41,627 nt of DNA from Lachnospiraceae bacterium. Its GTDB lineage: Bacteria; Bacillota; Clostridia; Lachnospirales; Lachnospiraceae. A program made the position numbers and the translations under genes. The notes below the pieces were generated by a model that searched no databases, was not told where the DNA came from, and saw only the letters and a list, made by a program, of their open reading frames with translations. The DNA lies in contig JAFZPG010000104.1 of assembly GCA_017550425.1 (NCBI GenBank), forward strand, positions 1 to 41,627, written 5' to 3'. The first letter of the stretch is position 1. Each line of letters opens with the position of its first letter. Shown in pieces: positions 1 to 9,561 of this stretch.

Positions 1-1
1 G

Positions 2-220
2 GGGAAATCCTCCTCCAGCAGCGATGTGGGTACCGGCGGCATGAAGGCAAAGATGGTTGCCGCACGCATAGCCACCGGCTCCGGCGCAGACATGGTCATC
101 ACAAACGCCAGCCATGTCGAGAAACTTTTGGATATCTTAAACGGTGATCAGATCGGTACACTGTTCCTGTCTCATAAGGATCCCGACTTTGATATCATGG
201 ATTGTTTGTCGGACGACTGA
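2..220 (+). CDS. proB: Glutamate 5-kinase, C-terminal fragment (5' end outside window)
   Basis: This is the last 72 codons of glutamate 5-kinase, which phosphorylates L-glutamate in the first step of proline synthesis in the cytosol. The reading frame is open from base 2. It shows a Ser-rich stretch followed by the GTGGM loop and the K-x-x-A-A-x-I-A-T helix typical of the amino-acid kinase fold in ProB, then a G-T-L-F strand near the end. The protein stops shortly after that strand, so the C-terminal PUA domain of the E. coli enzyme is absent; PUA-less ProB is common in Gram-positives. No proA follows, so it would have to lie upstream or elsewhere. The identification is firm although partial. 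Confidence 0.9.
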   Translation, partial: GKSSSSSDVGTGGMKAKMVAARIATGSGADMVITNASHVEKLLDILNGDQIGTLFLSHKDPDFDIMDCLSDD

Positions 221-281
221 TGTCCGAAGAAATGTACGATCGGCATAGTTCTATATGCATTCGATCGAAAGGAATTACGGA

Positions 282-1484
282 ATGGATATACGCATCATCC
301 CCAATAAAACCGATGTTGACTGCAGAAGTCTCGATGACGAATGGCTGCTGTTGATCAACCGGGAGAAGATCACGACCAATATCGGAACGGGCATCGTTCC
401 GTTTAACCGGATCTTTTATTACACCTATAACGTGAAGCGCAACGTTCGCGAAGAGATCCTTCCGGACGTTTCGAAGTATGAGGTCGCGCGGTTCTCATTT
501 GCCGAAAAGAACTGCCCGTACCTGTATTTCTTCACGATCAATTTCGATCACTACCCAAATTCGACCTTCACGTTGTTTCGATACAATGCGAAAGACATGA
601 CCTGCAGTGAGGTCTATCGGTTCGAAGATAACCTGAAGGAATACGTTCTTTCGAAGCATCTTTCAGTCTTCGTTTTGAATGAGAATTATTTCATCATGCA
701 GTTCGAGTATTTGAAGGAGCTTTCTTCCGGCATCTCCGGGTACTATGAGTACGCGTCCTTTATGTATGATATCGCGGCGGGGAAGAAACATCAGATTCGG
801 CAGGAGAATATCGAGAAGTATGGTCTGCAGGCAGTACTTCCCATCGTTCCCAATGTGTGTGCGCTGAAGATCGGATATTCCGTTTTCGGTCCCGGCGACA
901 GCAAGATGCGCTTGACGAAGACTGAAGCCGCCCAGGAAGAACTCTGCCTGGTAACGATCTCACAGTTTATTTCGGATATCCTGATCGGAAGCACGGGTCT
1001 GACCCGCGAATTGATCGACAGCGTATATTACGAAGAGAGCATTATCCAGGTGAAGAAGCACGGAAAATACTTGATCTACACGAAAGCTCGTCTTTTTGAC
1101 AATTCCGTGGATACGGTATTTTACCAGTTTTCTTCGAAAGAAGTGATCGTGGTGCGTAAGGAAAATGCATCCGGCAAAGAGGAGAGCGCCTCGTTCTTCA
1201 GTCTGGCAGGACGGCCGTGCGTGGGACGTTATACTTCGAAATTTCTCGAGATCCTGGATGTGAAGAAGCAGGAGATCCTGCTCCGCCTTCCGAAAGATTC
1301 CGAGATCGTGGACATCCTGCATGATTATATTATCCTGCAGATCGGTAAGAAAGGCCTGATCTCGGCGCAAAAAAGCTATGAGATCTATCAATATCCCTCG
1401 ATCAAACTGGTCTCCAAGTTTAAGAGTGAGTCACTGAAATGCATCAGCCAGACCGCTTCGGACATTAACCTGCTGACGAAGTGA
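282..1484 (+). CDS. Hypothetical protein, 400 aa, predicted cytosolic and beta-rich
   Basis: I do not recognise this protein. The ATG at 282 is preferred over the in-frame ATG at 255 because a GAAAGGA ribosome-binding site ends about 9 bases before it. The sequence has no signal peptide, no obvious transmembrane segment, no P-loop and no metal-binding cluster. It is rich in short alternating hydrophobic and aromatic strands (for example YLYFFTINFD and FVLNENYFIMQFEY), separated by polar turns, which suggests a beta-propeller or another all-beta fold; that is inference only. It lies between proB and a DUF896 gene on the same strand with short spacers, so it is probably cotranscribed with housekeeping genes. 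Base composition looks like that of its neighbours. Confidence 0.7.
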   Translation: MDIRIIPNKTDVDCRSLDDEWLLLINREKITTNIGTGIVPFNRIFYYTYNVKRNVREEILPDVSKYEVARFSFAEKNCPYLYFFTINFDHYPNSTFTLFRYNAKDMTCSEVYRFEDNLKEYVLSKHLSVFVLNENYFIMQFEYLKELSSGISGYYEYASFMYDIAAGKKHQIRQENIEKYGLQAVLPIVPNVCALKIGYSVFGPGDSKMRLTKTEAAQEELCLVTISQFISDILIGSTGLTRELIDSVYYEESIIQVKKHGKYLIYTKARLFDNSVDTVFYQFSSKEVIVVRKENASGKEESASFFSLAGRPCVGRYTSKFLEILDVKKQEILLRLPKDSEIVDILHDYIILQIGKKGLISAQKSYEIYQYPSIKLVSKFKSESLKCISQTASDINLLTK

Positions 1485-1507
1485 CCGGTCGGGGAAAAGG
1501 AGTTACT

Positions 1508-1765
1508 ATGGATGAAAAAAAGATCCGCCGGATCAATGAACTGGCGCATAAATACAAAACGATCGGTTTGACTCCCGAGGAAACGGAGGAGAGAGACATC
1601 CTGCGTAAGGAGTATATCAAGGCGTATCGCGATAATCTCCGCGCTCAGTTGGAGACGATCAAGATCGTGCAGCCCGACGGAACCGTGATCGACGTTAAAA
1701 AGCGTCATGACGAAAAGTACGGAACCGGAGATGATGAACTTAAGGCAGTCGACGGAGAATGCTGA
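1508..1765 (+). CDS. DUF896 (YnzC-family) small protein, 85 aa
   Basis: A small helical cytosolic protein of the DUF896 family (B. subtilis YnzC type). The N-terminal motif K-I-x-R-I-N-E-L-A-x-K-x-K and the following L-T-x-E-E-x-x-E-R-x-x-L-R-x-E-Y-I-x-x-x-R match the family's helical hairpin, and residues 60-80 end in the usual D-G-x-V-I-D region. Start chosen at the ATG at 1508 because of the AAAGGAG site 7 to 8 bases upstream; a GTG at 1481 is in frame but overlaps the preceding gene. The molecular role of the family is not established. It is followed after one base by the fthC start, so translational coupling is likely. Confidence 0.88.
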   Translation: MDEKKIRRINELAHKYKTIGLTPEETEERDILRKEYIKAYRDNLRAQLETIKIVQPDGTVIDVKKRHDEKYGTGDDELKAVDGEC

Positions 1766-1766
1766 T

Positions 1767-2408
1767 ATGAGCTCGGTAGTTGAAGAAAAAAAGAACCTTC
1801 GCAGTCGGATGAAAATGTTGCGTAGCGGTATCTCCGAGGAGAATCTCAAACGACATCGTCTTTGGGTGACCGATTGGTTTTGCAAGGTTTGCGATTCCGC
1901 GAAGCCTTCGGCATTGCTTTCGTATATCGATGTGGCCAATGAAGCTCCGACCCGCGGAGCCATCGAGATCGCTCTTTTGAAAGGCGTCCCGGTGTTCCTT
2001 CCGAAGACCTATCCTCATGGCGTGATGGTTTTCGTGAACGTTCAGGATCTGAAGGATCTGGACGACGGCAAGTTTCATATTCCCGAACCGCGCATCGTAT
2101 CCGGGGATACCTTGGTTTTGGGCCGTCCTGAATTTGAAACAGTGGTCGAAGAATATGAAAACTGCTCTTTGAATTATCGGAATATCTGCAGCGAGGACTA
2201 CAATGACGCACTGATGCTAGTTCCCGGGCTCGCATTTTCCGAAGAAGGTTATCGTCTGGGCTATGGCGGCGGTTATTATGACCGCTATGTAAAGGATGCA
2301 AATTTCACGACCATGGGCATGGCTTATGATTTCCAGATCCTCCCCGAGATCCCGCGGGAAGAGCATGACGCTAAATGCGCCCGAATGTATATTTTGAAAA
2401 CACTGTGA
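1767..2408 (+). CDS. 5-formyltetrahydrofolate cyclo-ligase
   Basis: Converts 5-formyl-THF and ATP to 5,10-methenyl-THF in one-carbon metabolism. The 213-aa product has a basic N-terminal helix (KKNLRSRMKMLR, residues 8-19), a central strand-rich core, and the diagnostic nucleotide-binding motif GYRLGYGGGYYDRY at residues 161-174. Length is normal for the family. The ATG at 1767 is favoured because it has a GGAG site in the end of the DUF896 gene and gives the usual N-terminus; an ATG at 1707 is in frame but would overlap that gene by about 60 bases. It sits 12 bases before miaB and is probably in the same operon. Confidence 0.93.
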   Translation: MSSVVEEKKNLRSRMKMLRSGISEENLKRHRLWVTDWFCKVCDSAKPSALLSYIDVANEAPTRGAIEIALLKGVPVFLPKTYPHGVMVFVNVQDLKDLDDGKFHIPEPRIVSGDTLVLGRPEFETVVEEYENCSLNYRNICSEDYNDALMLVPGLAFSEEGYRLGYGGGYYDRYVKDANFTTMGMAYDFQILPEIPREEHDAKCARMYILKTL

Positions 2409-2420
2409 CGAGGTCCTCTC

Positions 2421-3884
2421 ATGTTAAATGAAAGAGATTTAACCGCATATGAAAACCTGCCTGTGATCCCCGAGAATGAACCGGAGCGTCAGTTTTACTA
2501 CATGGCGCAGATCCGCAAACTCGTGAAACAGCGGCAGGAAGAACTCGGACGCCCGTTGACAGCTTACCACCTGTGCGTCGGATGTCAGATGAATGCAAAA
2601 GACTCGGAGAAACTGCTCGGAGTCCTTTTGGAATGCGGATATGTCGAAACGGATCAGGAACTGGACGCGGACTTCGTGATCTACAACACCTGTACGATCC
2701 GTGAAAATGCGAACCTGAAGGTCTACGGACGTCTGGGCGTCCTGGGCAGCAAGAAAAAGCAGAACCCCGATATGATCATTGCCCTGTGCGGATGCATGAT
2801 GCAGGAGAAGACCGTCGTCGATAAGATCCGGAAGAGCTATAAGTTTGTAGATATCATCTTCGGCACACATAACAATTTCAAACTGCCGGAGCTTTTATAC
2901 AACCGCATGATCAATAAAGAGATGATCGTCGATATCTGGGAAGATACGACGATGATCGTGGAAGATCTGCCCGCAAAACGCGTATATCCGTTTAAATCGG
3001 GCGTTAATATCATGTACGGTTGTAATAATTTCTGCACCTATTGTATCGTGCCTTACGTGCGCGGACGTGAGAAGTCCCGTGCGCCGGAGGAGATCCTGGA
3101 TGAGATCCGCCGGCTGGTCGATGACGGAGTGGTGGAGATCATGCTTCTCGGACAGAATGTAAATTCGTACGGGAAGAATCTGGAGACGCCGATGACATTT
3201 GCAGAGCTGCTACAGAAGGTAGAGGAGATCCCGGGCTTGGAACGCATTCGCTTTATGACTTCGCATCCGAAGGATCTGTCGGATGAACTGATCGAGGCCA
3301 TGAAGAACTCGAAGAAGATCTGCCGGCATCTGCATTTGCCTCTACAGTCCGGAAGCACGGAAGTGTTAAAGCGGATGAACCGCAGATACACGAAGGAGCA
3401 TTATATCGAACTGGCAGAGAAGATCCGCCGCGAGATCCCCGATATCGCTTTGACGACCGACATCATCGTCGGTTTTCCTGGTGAGACCGAGGAGGATTTT
3501 GAAGAGACCATGGAAGTGGTCGATCGCATTCGCTATGAGAGCGCGTTTACATTTTTATATTCCAAGCGGACAGGAACGCCGGCGGCGAAATTCGAGGACC
3601 AGATCCCGAAAGAGGTCGCACAGAAGCGTTTTGACCGCCTGCTCGAACGGGTACAGGCGATCGCTGCCGAGCAGTGTAAGAAGGATGTCGGAAAATGTGT
3701 GGACGTCTTAGTCGAATCCGTTTCGGAGGAAGACTGTAAGATGATGGCCACCGGCCGTATGAGCAATAATACGATGGTCCATTTTGAGGGATGCAAAGAA
3801 CTCTACGGACGCATCGTTCCCGTGCAGATCACAGAGTCAAAAGGCTTTTATTATTTCGGGACTCTTATGCCTGATCGCGGGTAG
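2421..3884 (+). CDS. miaB: tRNA-2-methylthio-N6-dimethylallyladenosine synthase MiaB
   Basis: A radical-SAM methylthiotransferase that adds the 2-methylthio group to i6A37 of tRNAs reading UNN codons. The 487-aa protein has an N-terminal extension of about 45 residues typical of Firmicutes MiaB, the UPF0004 domain with its cluster cysteines (CVGCQMN, YNTCTIRENA, LCGCMMQ), the radical-SAM motif C201-x3-C205-x2-C208 in GCNNFCTYCIVPYVRGRE, and a C-terminal TRAM domain. The related tRNA gene miaA, which makes the i6A substrate, lies four genes downstream with mutS and mutL between them; this arrangement is seen in many clostridia. Start supported by GAGGT upstream of the ATG. Confidence 0.97.
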   Translation: MLNERDLTAYENLPVIPENEPERQFYYMAQIRKLVKQRQEELGRPLTAYHLCVGCQMNAKDSEKLLGVLLECGYVETDQELDADFVIYNTCTIRENANLKVYGRLGVLGSKKKQNPDMIIALCGCMMQEKTVVDKIRKSYKFVDIIFGTHNNFKLPELLYNRMINKEMIVDIWEDTTMIVEDLPAKRVYPFKSGVNIMYGCNNFCTYCIVPYVRGREKSRAPEEILDEIRRLVDDGVVEIMLLGQNVNSYGKNLETPMTFAELLQKVEEIPGLERIRFMTSHPKDLSDELIEAMKNSKKICRHLHLPLQSGSTEVLKRMNRRYTKEHYIELAEKIRREIPDIALTTDIIVGFPGETEEDFEETMEVVDRIRYESAFTFLYSKRTGTPAAKFEDQIPKEVAQKRFDRLLERVQAIAAEQCKKDVGKCVDVLVESVSEEDCKMMATGRMSNNTMVHFEGCKELYGRIVPVQITESKGFYYFGTLMPDRG

Positions 3885-3899
3885 ATTTGGAGGTATTTC

Positions 3900-6560
3900 A
3901 TGACACCGGTTTCTAAATTATCTCCCATGATGGAGCAATATATCGAAACCAAGAATAAATACAAGGATTGCATTTTGTTTTATCGCCTCGGCGATTTTTA
4001 CGAAATGTTTTTTGATGATGCCCTGACTGCGTCAAAGGTGCTGGAGATCACATTGACCGGACGGGACTGCGGCCTCGAGGAACGCGCGCCCATGTGCGGT
4101 GTTCCCTTTCATGCGGCGGAAGCATACATCAATAAACTGGTGTCTGCGGGGTATAAGGTCGCGATCGCGGAGCAGATGATCGATCCGAAACTCGCGAAGG
4201 GACTGGTGCCGCGTGAGGTCATCCGCGTCGTTACGCCGGGAACCATCCTCAGCGCGCAGGCTCTGGATGAGACAAAGAACAATTACATCATGTCCATCGT
4301 CTACACAGATCGGAATTTCGGAGTTGCCGTCTCCGATGTTTCGACCGGTGATTTTTCCATGACCGAGATCAGCTCGGAAAATGAATTGATGGATGAGATC
4401 TGCAAATTCAGCCCGTCCGAGATCATCTGTAACGAGCCGTTTTTGATGGCGAATTTTGACTTTGAGACTTTGAAAGGTCGCATGCAGGTCGCGATCAGCG
4501 CCCTGGATGTCGGCTATTACGAAGAGCACCGCTGTAAGTCTACGCTGTTGGAACACTTTCACGTGGCTTCCCTGGACGCACTGGGACTGTCCGGATATGA
4601 CAGCGGTATGATCGCGAGCGGCGTTCTTCTTTTGTATCTTTATGAAACACAGAAGAACCACATGGAGCATATCACGCATATCCGACCGTATGCGACGGGT
4701 GGTTTTATGCTCCTGGATACTTCCACACGCCGGAATCTGGAACTGTGCGAGACGCTGCGGGATAAGCAGAAGAGAGGCACGCTGCTTTGGGTGCTGGATA
4801 AGACGAAGACCGCGATGGGTGCGCGCCTTTTGCGCCGCTATATTGAGCTGCCGTTGCTTTCTGCTGAACTCATCCGTAAGCGTCAGGATGCGGTGGAAGA
4901 GCTAGTGCTCAATTACATTGACCGTGAAGAGATCCGGGAATACCTGAACCCGATCTACGACCTGGAGCGTCTTCTCGGACGTATCAGTTATAAAACGGCA
5001 AATCCGCGCGACCTTCTGGCATTTTTGCAGTCGCTGTCGACACTGCCGTACATCCATGACCTGATTTCACAGCGTTCGAGCGCCCTTTTTAAGGAGATGG
5101 CCGATAACTTCGACGATCTGCAGGATCTGAAGGAACTGGTCGAGCGCGCGATCTGTGAGGATCCGCCGATCTCCGTGCGCGAGGGCGGCATTATTCGCGA
5201 AGGTTTTTCAGAGGAAGTTGACACTTTGCGCCTGTCGAAAACGGAAGGCAAGGACTGGCTGGCCGAACTCGAAGCAAAAGAGCGCGAGGCGACCGGGATC
5301 AAGAACCTGCGCATCAAGTTCAACAAGGTCTTCGGTTACTATTTCGAAGTTACAAATTCGTACCTGAACATGGTTCCGGATTATTTCATCCGCAAGCAGA
5401 CGCTGACCAACGGAGAGCGTTTTACAACACCGAAGCTGAAGGAACTGGAAAATGCGATCCTCGGCGCAGAGGATAAGCTCATTTCCCTGGAATATGAACT
5501 GTTCTGCCAGGTGCGTGACCATATCGCATCGATGGTCGAGCGTATCCAGACGACAGCACATGCGGTCGCGCTTACGGACGTGATCGCGTCGCTCGCGACC
5601 GTGGCACAGCAATCGAATTACATTCGCCCGAAGATCAATGAAAAGGGCCTGATCGACATCAAGGGCGGCCGGCATCCGGTGGTCGAAAAGATGATGTCGG
5701 ATAAAATGTTCGTGGAGAATGATGTTCTCCTCGATAATCATAACAATCGTATTGCGATCATTACGGGCCCGAATATGGCAGGTAAATCGACCTATATGCG
5801 TCAGGTAGCTCTGATCACGTTGATGGCGCAGATCGGTTCTTTCGTGCCTGCATCATCGGCTGATATCGGCCTGTGTGACCGAATCTTCACGCGTGTCGGC
5901 GCGAGCGACGACCTGGCCAGCGGTCAGAGTACGTTTATGGTCGAGATGAACGAGGTGTCGAATATCCTCCGCAACGCGACCCGCAACAGCCTGATCGTTC
6001 TCGATGAGATCGGACGCGGAACTTCGACTTATGACGGCATGAGCATCGCCTGGGCGGTCGTGGAGTACATCAGCGATACCAAACTGTTGGGCGCCAAGAC
6101 TCTGTTTGCGACGCATTATCATGAATTGACCGAGCTCGAAGGCGCGCTAGCCGGTGTGACGAACTATTGCATCGCCGTGAAGGAACAGGGGGACGACATC
6201 GTATTCCTGCGTAAGATCATCAAAGGCGGAGCCGATAAGAGTTACGGTATCCAGGTGGCGAAACTCGCCGGCGTGCCGGATGCGGTCATTCACCGCGCGA
6301 AACAGCTGGTGGAAGAACTTACGGACAATGATATCGCCGTACGCGCGAAGGAGATCGTGCAGGCTGGGCTCGGTACGAAAGAGAAGAAGCGCATACCGAA
6401 AGAGGATGACGTGGATTCGAACCAGCTCACCCTGTTTGACACCGTGAAAGAAGACGAGATCATCGACGAGATCCTGTCGATGGATATCGACAATATGACG
6501 CCGCGGGATGCATTCAACGCATTGTGCAACCTGCAGAATAAACTGAAGAATCGTATATAG
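3900..6560 (+). CDS. mutS: DNA mismatch repair protein MutS
   Basis: Recognises base mismatches and small loops and starts mismatch repair. The 886-aa protein has the mismatch-reading F33-Y-E35 motif in domain I, the connector, lever and clamp domains, then the ABC-type ATPase with Walker A GPNMAGKST (residues 623-631), Walker B and D-loop region DEIGRGTSTYDG, and the switch histidine in ATHYHEL. Near the C-terminus QLTLF matches a beta-clamp binding motif, as in B. subtilis MutS. The gene starts 15 bases after miaB with a GGAGGT site and is followed after 10 bases by mutL, so the two repair genes are cotranscribed. All key residues appear intact. Confidence 0.98.
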   Translation: MTPVSKLSPMMEQYIETKNKYKDCILFYRLGDFYEMFFDDALTASKVLEITLTGRDCGLEERAPMCGVPFHAAEAYINKLVSAGYKVAIAEQMIDPKLAKGLVPREVIRVVTPGTILSAQALDETKNNYIMSIVYTDRNFGVAVSDVSTGDFSMTEISSENELMDEICKFSPSEIICNEPFLMANFDFETLKGRMQVAISALDVGYYEEHRCKSTLLEHFHVASLDALGLSGYDSGMIASGVLLLYLYETQKNHMEHITHIRPYATGGFMLLDTSTRRNLELCETLRDKQKRGTLLWVLDKTKTAMGARLLRRYIELPLLSAELIRKRQDAVEELVLNYIDREEIREYLNPIYDLERLLGRISYKTANPRDLLAFLQSLSTLPYIHDLISQRSSALFKEMADNFDDLQDLKELVERAICEDPPISVREGGIIREGFSEEVDTLRLSKTEGKDWLAELEAKEREATGIKNLRIKFNKVFGYYFEVTNSYLNMVPDYFIRKQTLTNGERFTTPKLKELENAILGAEDKLISLEYELFCQVRDHIASMVERIQTTAHAVALTDVIASLATVAQQSNYIRPKINEKGLIDIKGGRHPVVEKMMSDKMFVENDVLLDNHNNRIAIITGPNMAGKSTYMRQVALITLMAQIGSFVPASSADIGLCDRIFTRVGASDDLASGQSTFMVEMNEVSNILRNATRNSLIVLDEIGRGTSTYDGMSIAWAVVEYISDTKLLGAKTLFATHYHELTELEGALAGVTNYCIAVKEQGDDIVFLRKIIKGGADKSYGIQVAKLAGVPDAVIHRAKQLVEELTDNDIAVRAKEIVQAGLGTKEKKRIPKEDDVDSNQLTLFDTVKEDEIIDEILSMDIDNMTPRDAFNALCNLQNKLKNRI

Positions 6561-6570
6561 GAGGTTCGGT

Positions 6571-8589
6571 ATGGGAGTGATTCATGCCCTTTCACAAGAA
6601 ACGATCAACCAGATCGCGGCCGGTGAAGTCATCGAACGTCCGGCATCGATCGTAAAGGAACTCGTGGAAAATGCGATCGACGCGAAAGCGACTTCGGTCA
6701 CGGTCGAGATCAAAGAAGGCGGCATGTCATTGATCCGCATTACGGATAATGGCAGCGGCATCGATAAAGAAGACGTGCGGATCGCGTTTCAGCCGCACAC
6801 GACGAGTAAGATCCGATCCGCGCTGGATCTGCTGACCGTCTCATCCTTAGGTTTTCGCGGGGAGGCTTTGTCCAGCATCGCCGCCGTATGTCAAGTCGAA
6901 TTGGTGACGAAGACTGCCGATGCAATCTCCGGTACCATGTACACCATCGAAGGCGGACAGGAAAAGTCCATGCGCGATGTCGGGGCACCGACGGGAACAA
7001 CATTTTTCGTAAGAAACATATTCTACAATACACCTGCTCGCCGAAAATTCCTGAAATCGGCGCAGACCGAAGCCGGATACATCACGTCCATCATGGAAAG
7101 CATTGCCCTGTCTCATCCGGATATTTCGTTCCAGCTGATCGTGAACGGACAGAATAAACTGTATACCAACGGCAGCGGTAAGATGGCCGACGCCTGCTAC
7201 AGCGTGTTCGGCCGTAACGAGGTTGCCGACTTCCTGGAGCTTCCCGAAACGACCGTGGACGACCGCCTGAAACTGACCGGTTTTATCGCAAAACCGCATC
7301 GTTCCCGCGGCAACCGTGACATGGAGTATTATTTCATCAACGGCCGTTACGTAAAGAGTAAGATCATTGCTGCCGCGATCGAGGAGGGCTATCGCGGGTT
7401 CCTGATGCAGCACCGGTATCCGATCGTAGCGTTAAACCTTGTAGTGTCACCCGAACTGATCGATGTCAATGTCCATCCGGCAAAGATGGAATTGCGTTTT
7501 CGCAATGAAGATGAGGTGTTCCGTCTGGTACGGGATTCGATCACGGCACGATTGAAACAGCAGAATCTCATTTTGGATTCAGACAATGAAGACGAAGAGA
7601 AAGAACCAGTTGCGAAACCGGCAGCGCCGGCGCCTGAGCCCTTTATGAAGGCCAGGGAGAGCATGAACCGCACGCATGCACAGAACACGCGTCCTGAATA
7701 TGTTACTGCCGATCTGAAGCCTTCCGTGGCCGATGTCAAGAAGACGATTGCCGCTTATGAGGCCGCTGCTCCGGAGCACGAGGAAGACGAACCTGCCCCC
7801 AAGATCGATTTTTCTTCATTCGAAGCCATCAGAAAACGTGAGGCAGCAGATGTTGCTCATGAAAGACCGAGTTCTTCGGTCAATACGTTTTCGGAAGAAA
7901 AAGCAAACTATCAAGCTAAACCTGCGGAGACGAAGGACGAAGAGCAGGTCACGTTGTTTAATGATGAACTGCTCCGTAAAGAATTGAAATCCAAGTATAA
8001 ACTCATCGGCCAGATCTTTGATACCTACTGGCTGATCCAGTTTGAGGATAAACTGCTTATCATGGACCAACATGCGGCCCACGAAAAGGTGTTATACGAA
8101 AGGAACGTCAAATTCTTCAAGGAGAAGAAAACTGAAGCGCAATATTTGAGTCCTCCGATCGTTCTGCATATCACACATCGTGAACAGCAGTGCCTGGAAC
8201 AGTACCGGTCCTACTTCGAGGAGTTTGGTTACGAGATCGAGAGTTTCGGTCCCGATGCCTACGCGATCCGCGCGGTGCCGTCGAACCTTTACAAACTCGA
8301 TCAGCAGGAGCTTTTTGTATCTCTTCTGGATGAACTTTTGGACTATGCGCCCTTACGAACGGAAGAAAAAGCGAAGGAGATGGCATTTTCCCTGTTCATA
8401 GACAAACTCGCGACCATGGCTTGCAAAGCCGCCATCAAAGGTAACATGGCGATCTCATTTGCCGAGGCCGACAAACTGGTCGACGACCTGCTGAAACTGG
8501 ACAATCCTTACATGTGCCCGCATGGCAGACCGACCCTGATCTCCATGTCGAAATACGAACTGGAGCGTAAATTTTCCCGAAAGATATGA
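6571..8589 (+). CDS. mutL: DNA mismatch repair endonuclease MutL
   Basis: Couples MutS recognition to strand incision. The 672-aa protein has the GHKL ATPase domain with ELVENAIDA, DNGSGI and GFRGEALSSI motifs in the first 110 residues, a transducer domain, a charged linker of about 150 residues, and a C-terminal dimerisation domain. That domain carries the endonuclease motif DQHAAHEKVLYE (from about D499), the ACKAAIK and CPHGRPT zinc-site segments, and a linker QVTLF that resembles a beta-clamp binding site. It is therefore a nicking MutL, as expected for bacteria without MutH. The start has a GGAGG site, and the stop overlaps the miaA start by 4 bases. Confidence 0.98.
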   Translation: MGVIHALSQETINQIAAGEVIERPASIVKELVENAIDAKATSVTVEIKEGGMSLIRITDNGSGIDKEDVRIAFQPHTTSKIRSALDLLTVSSLGFRGEALSSIAAVCQVELVTKTADAISGTMYTIEGGQEKSMRDVGAPTGTTFFVRNIFYNTPARRKFLKSAQTEAGYITSIMESIALSHPDISFQLIVNGQNKLYTNGSGKMADACYSVFGRNEVADFLELPETTVDDRLKLTGFIAKPHRSRGNRDMEYYFINGRYVKSKIIAAAIEEGYRGFLMQHRYPIVALNLVVSPELIDVNVHPAKMELRFRNEDEVFRLVRDSITARLKQQNLILDSDNEDEEKEPVAKPAAPAPEPFMKARESMNRTHAQNTRPEYVTADLKPSVADVKKTIAAYEAAAPEHEEDEPAPKIDFSSFEAIRKREAADVAHERPSSSVNTFSEEKANYQAKPAETKDEEQVTLFNDELLRKELKSKYKLIGQIFDTYWLIQFEDKLLIMDQHAAHEKVLYERNVKFFKEKKTEAQYLSPPIVLHITHREQQCLEQYRSYFEEFGYEIESFGPDAYAIRAVPSNLYKLDQQELFVSLLDELLDYAPLRTEEKAKEMAFSLFIDKLATMACKAAIKGNMAISFAEADKLVDDLLKLDNPYMCPHGRPTLISMSKYELERKFSRKI

Positions 8590-9551
8590 TGGATAAAAGA
8601 CCTTTGATCGTACTGACCGGGCCTACCGCTGCCGGAAAGACCGAGCTGTCGCTACGCGTCGCCGAGCGGTACGGTTGCGAGATCATCAGTGCGGATTCGA
8701 TGCAAGTATATAAATATATGGATATCGGCTCCGCGAAGATTGGGGCCGACGAAATGCGGGGTATCCGCCACCATCTGATCGATGTCCTGATGCCGGAGGA
8801 GGAGTTCTCCGTATACCGGTTCGTACAGATGGCGAAACAGGCGATCGACGAGATCTACGGGCGCGGGAAGATACCGCTCGTGGTCGGCGGGACGGGCTTT
8901 TATATCCGTGCGCTTTTGTATGACGCCGAGTTTACAGAGGAGAGCGCGGATAATGAACTCCGCGCAAGGCTCGAAGCATTGGCCGAAGAGATCGGACCGG
9001 AAGCGTTACATGAACGGCTCATCGAGGTCGATCCCGAAAGCGCAAAGATCATTCACCCGAATAACGTCAAACGTGTGATCCGTGCTTTGGAGTTCTACGA
9101 GCAGAATGCACGTCCCATCTCGGAGCATAACGAAGAACAGCGTGCAAAAGAATCACCTTACGATTTCTGCTATTTTGTCCTGAATATGGATCGTGCGGCC
9201 CTGTATGACAGGATCGAGCAGAGAGTCGATCAAATGGTGAAGCAGGGCCTGAAAGCTGAAGTCGAACGGCTGCGTGCCATGGGATATTCGCGTGAGCTCG
9301 TTTCTATGCAGGGTTTGGGTTACAAAGAGTATCTGGATCACCTGAATGGTGAAATATCCGAAGAAGAGGCGATCTACCGCATTAAACGCGATACCAGACA
9401 TTTCGCCAAACGGCAACTGACCTGGTTCCGCCGTGAACGCGATGTGATCTGGCTCGATAAACATGTATGTACGACAAAAGAAGAGGAAGAAGCGGAGACA
9501 CGGCGGCTGCTCGATATCATCGACCGTTACGTTCGTCCCGTGATAGAGTAG
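8586..9551 (+). CDS. miaA: tRNA dimethylallyltransferase MiaA
   Basis: Transfers the dimethylallyl group to A37 of tRNAs, producing the substrate for MiaB. The 321-aa protein shows the P-loop GPTAAGKT at residues 12-19, the substrate motif SADSMQVYKYMDIGSAK, VVGGTGFYIRALL, and the C-terminal QLTWFRRE segment, all characteristic of the family. It overlaps mutL by 4 bases and is followed 10 bases later by the YnbB-type gene. In many Firmicutes hfq lies directly after miaA; no hfq is present here. Confidence 0.97.
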   Translation: MMDKRPLIVLTGPTAAGKTELSLRVAERYGCEIISADSMQVYKYMDIGSAKIGADEMRGIRHHLIDVLMPEEEFSVYRFVQMAKQAIDEIYGRGKIPLVVGGTGFYIRALLYDAEFTEESADNELRARLEALAEEIGPEALHERLIEVDPESAKIIHPNNVKRVIRALEFYEQNARPISEHNEEQRAKESPYDFCYFVLNMDRAALYDRIEQRVDQMVKQGLKAEVERLRAMGYSRELVSMQGLGYKEYLDHLNGEISEEEAIYRIKRDTRHFAKRQLTWFRRERDVIWLDKHVCTTKEEEEAETRRLLDIIDRYVRPVIE

Positions 9552-9561
9552 GAGAGTTATT

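Noticed and set aside
1707..1766. Longer N-terminus for 5-formyl-THF cyclo-ligase
   Set aside because: It would overlap the DUF896 gene and add residues not found in the family; the ATG at 1767 has a suitable ribosome-binding site.
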